64,000 bases of DNA, taken from contig NZ_JAENXS010000001.1 of assembly GCF_016612535.1 (NCBI RefSeq), positions 2,815,501-2,879,500 of the forward strand, given 5' to 3'. This DNA is from Bradyrhizobium diazoefficiens. GTDB taxonomy: Bacteria; Pseudomonadota; Alphaproteobacteria; Rhizobiales; Xanthobacteraceae. Each line of letters starts with the position of its first letter. The first letter of the stretch is position 1. The notes under the pieces were generated by a model that made no database searches, had not been told where the DNA came from, and was given only the letters and a program-made list of their open reading frames with translations. This document shows positions 62,858 to 64,000 of the stretch, one piece after another. The position numbers were made by a program, and so were the translations under genes.

Positions 62858-62889
62858 CGCGCGGATCGGCATTGCCGCCGATCCGCGCG
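62858..62889. terminator. Hairpin after the chemoreceptor gene
   Basis: A 13-base stem (CGCGCGGATCGGC / GCCGATCCGCGCG) encloses ATTGCC. It lies 22 bases after the stop of the chemoreceptor and before the DapA-family gene. No T-run follows. Confidence 0.55.
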
Positions 62890-62944
62890 GCGGGTACATC
62901 TGTGACGCCGCGAAGGCGGCGATAGACGTAAGAGAACATCAGGG

Positions 62945-63898
62945 ATGGAGAATTCGATGCCGGTCACGCCACACCATAAAGCCCAGCGCCCCTATCGCGG
63001 CGTGTTCCCGGTGGCGCCCACCATCTTCGACGAGCGCGGCGAGCTCGATCTCGACGGACAGCGCCGCTGCATCGATTTCATGATCGATGCCGGCTCGCAC
63101 GGTCTCTGCATCCTCGCCAATTTCTCCGAGCAGTTCGTGCTGACCGATGCCGAGCGCGAGGCCGTGATGCATGCGGTGCTGGAACAGGTCGCGGGTCGCG
63201 TGCCCGTGATCGTCACCACCACCCATTTCAGTTCGGCCGTCTGCGCGGCGCGCAGCAAGCAGGCCGAGGCCGCCGGTGCCGCCATGGTCATGGTCATGCC
63301 GCCCTATCATGGCGCCACCTTTCGCGTGCCCGAGAAGGGCGTCGTCGAGTTCTTCAAAGTGCTGTCGGGCGCGATCGACATCCCGATCATGATCCAGGAC
63401 GCGCCGGTCGCGGGCACGCCGCTGTCGGTCGAGCTGCTGGCGCGGCTGGCCCGCGACTACTCCAACATCCGCTACTTCAAGATCGAGGTGCCCGGCGCCG
63501 CTGCAAAGCTCCGCAGCCTGATCGAGGCAGGCGGCAAGGATGTCGAAGGTCCCTGGGACGGCGAGGAGGCGATCACGCTGATGGCCGACCTCGATGCCGG
63601 GGCGACCGGCGCGATGACCGGCGGCGGCTACCCCGACGGCATCCGCCAGATCATCGATCCCTATTTCGCGGGTGATCGGGAGAAGGCGAAGGCCGCCTAT
63701 GAGCGCTGGCTGCCGTTGATCAATTACGAGAACCGCCAATGCGGCCTGATCGCCTGCAAGGCGATGATGCAGGCCGGCGGCGTGATCAAGTCGGATGCGG
63801 TGCGCCATCCCCTCCAGCCGCTGCATCCGGCGACGCGGGCGGGACTGCTGGAACTGGCCAAGGAACGCGACGCGTTGGCGCTGCGGTGGGGGAAGTAG
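62945..63898 (+). CDS. Dihydrodipicolinate synthase-family protein with altered active site
   Basis: A 317-residue TIM-barrel class I aldolase. The Schiff-base Lys179 (IRYFKIEVPG) is present. The motif that is GTTGE in most relatives reads ANFSEQF (Asn59-Phe60-Ser61-Glu62), and the usual active-site Tyr is Gln151 (IMIQDAPVAGT). Its fold and length fit the family, but the chemistry must differ from DapA. Candidates are a sugar-acid dehydratase or aldolase acting on a branched or dicarboxylic substrate. It is not in an obvious operon. The ATG at 62945 has GGGATGG-type spacing upstream. Confidence 0.83.
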   Translation: MENSMPVTPHHKAQRPYRGVFPVAPTIFDERGELDLDGQRRCIDFMIDAGSHGLCILANFSEQFVLTDAEREAVMHAVLEQVAGRVPVIVTTTHFSSAVCAARSKQAEAAGAAMVMVMPPYHGATFRVPEKGVVEFFKVLSGAIDIPIMIQDAPVAGTPLSVELLARLARDYSNIRYFKIEVPGAAAKLRSLIEAGGKDVEGPWDGEEAITLMADLDAGATGAMTGGGYPDGIRQIIDPYFAGDREKAKAAYERWLPLINYENRQCGLIACKAMMQAGGVIKSDAVRHPLQPLHPATRAGLLELAKERDALALRWGK

Positions 63899-63908
63899 GT
63901 CTCTCTAC

Positions 63909-63996
63909 TGTCGTTGCGAGGAGCTCTTGCGACGAAGCAATCCAGACCATCACCGCGGATAATTCTGGATTGCTTCGCTTCGCTCGCAATGACGGA
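63909..63996. repeat. Palindromic intergenic repeat at the window end
   Basis: CGAAGCAATCCAGA (63933-63946) pairs with TCTGGATTGCTTCG (63964-63977), and the outer GTCGTTGCGAG / CTCGCAATGAC extends the symmetry imperfectly. It resembles a repeat scattered through intergenic regions of Bradyrhizobium. It may act as a terminator for the upstream gene. Confidence 0.6.
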
Positions 63997-64000
63997 GTTT

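Overview
The window is high-GC alphaproteobacterial chromosome and looks like Bradyrhizobium or a close relative. This rests on gene families (DUF1236 and DUF2939 secreted proteins, small proteins resembling ones I know from bradyrhizobia) and on palindromic intergenic repeats of a type seen there; it is an inference, not a database result. No rRNA, tRNA, CRISPR array, insertion sequence or phage gene was recognised.

Layout. 1-2990: edge of an ArsR-type regulator, a SnoaL-like protein divergent from a TetR regulator, a small protein, and a periplasmic copper-chaperone fusion. 3004-10537: an MdtABC-type RND efflux operon. 10736-14640: NagZ-type glycosidase, a lipoprotein, and an MFS transporter divergent from its TetR regulator across a striking operator. 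14689-16593: a low-GC DUF2971 gene and an intact higBA toxin-antitoxin pair. 16757-21384: a run of small secreted or membrane proteins, including three adjacent Gly/Ser-rich proteins (one built of alternating repeat modules), a 26-residue membrane peptide, and a frameshifted DUF2939 gene. 21389-25660: flavin enzymes, an alpha/beta hydrolase, and a patch of gene remnants (flavin reductase tail, decayed higBA). 25662-34000: YgiQ radical SAM protein, an FAD oxidase/GntR pair divergent from a DapA-like lyase, and a MarR/isochorismatase-like/MFS operon.

34146-51635 is the most interesting part. A triple-rhodanese protein and a radical SAM/SPASM enzyme are followed by an eleven-gene minus-strand operon (47537 down to 36782): SIS sugar-phosphate isomerase, transaldolase, two epimerases, a fused nucleotidyltransferase-kinase with domains in the reverse order to HldE, a Gfo/Idh oxidoreductase, a nucleotide-sugar dehydrogenase homologue without its catalytic cysteine, a methyltransferase, a split transketolase and a third epimerase. 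Divergent or adjacent are a TylF-type methyltransferase, a C-methyltransferase, a UDP-galactopyranose-mutase-like flavoprotein and a GmhB-like phosphatase. Together these encode every step type needed to build sedoheptulose phosphate, turn it into an NDP-heptose and remodel it, yet no glycosyltransferase, polymerase or flippase is present. I read this as a dedicated pathway for an unusual heptose or higher-carbon sugar of a surface glycan.

51779-64000: serA, a patatin-like lipase, a GntP permease, an EmrAB-type pump divergent from a TetR regulator, a MarR regulator whose start codon lies inside a perfect palindrome and probably at the transcription start, an enoyl-CoA hydratase, a chemoreceptor, a divergent DapA-family protein, and a palindromic repeat at the end.
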